From NCBI RefSeq assembly GCF_037042905.1, contig NC_087247.1, positions 39,345,920-39,409,919 on the forward strand: a stretch of DNA of 64,000 bases. The letters run 5' to 3'. The position numbers and the translations under genes are program-made. Shown here piece after piece: positions 61,701-64,000 of this stretch. Under the pieces are notes generated by a model that worked only from the letters and a program-made list of their open reading frames with translations, did no database searches and was not told where the DNA came from. Position 1 is the stretch's first letter. Every line of letters begins with the position of its first letter. Source of the stretch: Lytechinus pictus. Lineage: Eukaryota > Echinodermata > Echinoidea > Temnopleuroida > Toxopneustidae.

Positions 61701-64000
61701 ATATTATTTTGGCAAAGTTACCTCAAGCAATGTGCTCTAGTTTTTACAGATATTACCCCCCCCCCAAACACACACACACACATAAAGAAAATTATGGATC
61801 TGTATCTCTAAAGACTTCTTCCAAATAAACAATTGAGAGCTATCCCCCATTTACATGCACAGTCCCAAGACTAAAAAAAAAATCTACAACCACCAAATAT
61901 TGACATTGTCCACACAAAAATAAAACAAAATATACATTTATCACAAAATAAAGAATGTTCGAGAACCCAAATGTTACAACCACACAAACCTATTTGACTC
62001 CAGACTAATCCAATCTATTATGTTGGTTAGGAGTCTGTTCCATAGGTGTGACTGTTGCATAAAAAGTAAAATAATGCAATCTGCTAAAAATTTCTATTTC
62101 TACTGTTTGCTTCAGTTCGGGTTAAGAGGGATGAAAATCTACTTAGTGCATGCAAAGTTCAATTTCCATTCATTAAACTTTGCTAAGGCTGATAGGATCT
62201 GGTAGGAAAAGGTTGTGCAATCATGTTTCTCAGGAATGTGTCCTTCAGTTATCTGAAATGGCACTTCACAACACTTCATAAATAACCATAAGGCATAGCA
62301 TTTTCAGATATCCATTTTCAGATATCTCCTCAATAACGAGAGAGGCTACTTTATACCATGTAATCATTGTATGATAATCAACTACTGAAGCCTGAAGGTA
62401 AGCTGAAAGCCGCTTCCCAAGAATGGAAAAGGAAGACAACAGAAATTCAATGTAATGTTTCCATTCGATTCAAATCAATGTATCTTAGGAAAATAGATAC
62501 ACGTGCAAAACGCTGAGTAACAGTGAGGATGGAGCCACATAAAATCTTTAATCCATCTAAACAAAAATGACAAAAAGGGAAAAATTTGAATACAATGCTG
62601 AAGGACGAAGCCACATTATACTGGCTCTTGACCTTTTATCTTCATGTAGATGGCATATGGCGAATTTGACCAGTGTCAGTCCATTTAATTTGCTTACTGA
62701 TCTATTTCATACTTCAGCACGCTTAGAATGAAATTCTATCTGGTAGAGGCCAGAGGGAGGCAAAATTATATCTCAGATGACTCTTATCAGAACCTTGTTA
62801 GATTGGGATGTAATGGGACCAAAGACAACAGAAAAGGTACTCCCTCAAGGAGTGCAAAGATATCAGGATGACCTAGTCCTTCTAAACAGGTCAAATTAAA
62901 TATATCTTTTAGGCATCTGACTTTACCAATACAAAATTCCCTCTTGTATTACAAATGATGACTTTCCCCTAAAAACTTCTATTGATTTATTTGGGAAAAC
63001 TATATGATGTACATATCAGTATATTTGATGTATTATTGATATCTTCCATCTTTGTTTATGATAATTCTTTATTTTGTGATTGCCTCAGAATGCCCCAAAG
63101 TTGGTGCATTGGCTTTTTCTGAACAAGTATTTTGTAAATGTATATCGAGATGAATCCCAAGAATAGCTGGCTAATTATCAATTGAAAAAAATAGCTCGCT
63201 AATTATCAATTCCACGAAAACAGCAGGCTAATTAAAGTATTTCATAATATATGCGCACAAGTTGCACCCTTCATATTGTGATGTCACTCATACACGTTAA
63301 TCCTGAGAGATTAGTCAACCAAAGTGTACTCAACATCAATCATATTAGTGTTTCTCTTTCAAATTGATTACAAACTTCATTTAAACACTTGTTTTCCATG
63401 GATCTCACTGCTAGTTATACCGATAATCAAACTTTCATTATTTTTTACCATTTTTACTCGCAGCCCATGCAATATTGTAAGTACATGGTTGACATACCAG
63501 CCTTTCATGATAATGAACGTTGGCATATATTATAAAACGCACAAATTGCATGACCTATTACAAATAATATCAAGATTCATCTGATCAGGATACTTTGCTG
63601 GTTCAGATGTAGCCACACAATTAAAGGTTAAAAATGTAGTTACAGCAAAGAATTATCATGAGAAAGTCAAGGTTAATTGTCACCCTATAATCATTGATCT
63701 AGATCTGGTACATTAACATAAACCTATCTTTGTGAAATTATGAAATCTTAGCTGAAAACTGACAACACTTATGATCACTAACACAGAAAAGGATGTGGAA
63801 TAGTGCATTAATAATATTGCTAGATAAAATACCTGACATTTGATGGAATTCTGTGTATATTTTGCTGATTTCTCAGCAATTTCTTTCGGAGCCATTTGGC
63901 ACATATTTTTGTTTTACTTTATACATACAAACACTTTGGTAGTACTTTTATTGGATAAACTCATTTCTCTTTTAAAAAAACTTTGGCAGATGAAGCTGGG
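58786..64000 (-). other. Probable long intron of the fibronectin-domain gene
   Basis: No further FN3 half-domain with matching phase was found on the minus strand. A short minus-strand segment ending with a donor-like CTGCAAG-GTATAC (about 61037) contains text reminiscent of an FN3 strand but has no convincing acceptor or frame. A short C run and CA repeat occur near 61758-61786. Otherwise the stretch is AT-rich. Confidence 0.4.

Overview
The window looks like AT-rich nuclear DNA of a marine deuterostome, most likely a sea urchin or other echinoderm. This is inferred from spliced bilaterian gene families with GT-AG introns, a high density of short foldback transposons, long G/C homopolymers, and repeats ending in a CGCCTGC..GCAGGCG motif. 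It contains parts or all of four protein-coding genes, assembled here exon by exon with matching splice phases, in a background of mobile-element debris.

Layout. (1) 2360-11872, plus strand: the last six coding exons of an LMBR1/LMBR1L-family membrane protein; its 5' exons lie upstream of the window or were not recognised. (2) 22906-30464, minus strand: a complete four-exon glucose-6-phosphatase catalytic subunit gene giving a 347-residue model. (3) 33936-39743, plus strand: a complete FASTKD-family mitochondrial RNA-binding protein of 964 residues in six coding exons. It diverges from the G6PC gene across a short GC-richer, CpG-containing interval (30465-31263) that may be a shared promoter. 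(4) 55609-58785, minus strand: the last five exons of a type I membrane protein with a juxtamembrane fibronectin type III domain, one transmembrane helix and a long Gly/Asn/Pro-rich cytoplasmic tail. Its extracellular exons lie further right or were not recognised. FASTKD and gene 4 converge on a gene-free AT-rich stretch (about 40-55 kb).

Mobile DNA. The introns and intergenic DNA hold several nested foldback elements. Two have poly(G)/poly(C)-capped inverted repeats flanked by 8-10 bp direct repeats, and each has swallowed another foldback element. Two copies belong to a TTAA-flanked 0.6 kb foldback family. Elements ending in CGCCTGC..GCAGGCG carry tandem units of about 154 bp with AGGTCA direct repeats. 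A near-perfect palindrome of about 0.9 kb lies upstream of the FASTKD coding exons. There is also a 1.3 kb terminal-inverted-repeat element inside a G6PC intron, a tRNA-type SINE, and a SINE-like unit resembling the Alu domain of 7SL RNA.

The four genes have no evident joint pathway; their adjacency is ordinary animal gene order. I found no CRISPR, operon, rRNA or intact tRNA gene. The most unusual material is repeat architecture: the palindrome, the poly(G)-capped elements, the 7SL-like SINE and the dispersed nuclear-receptor-type motifs.
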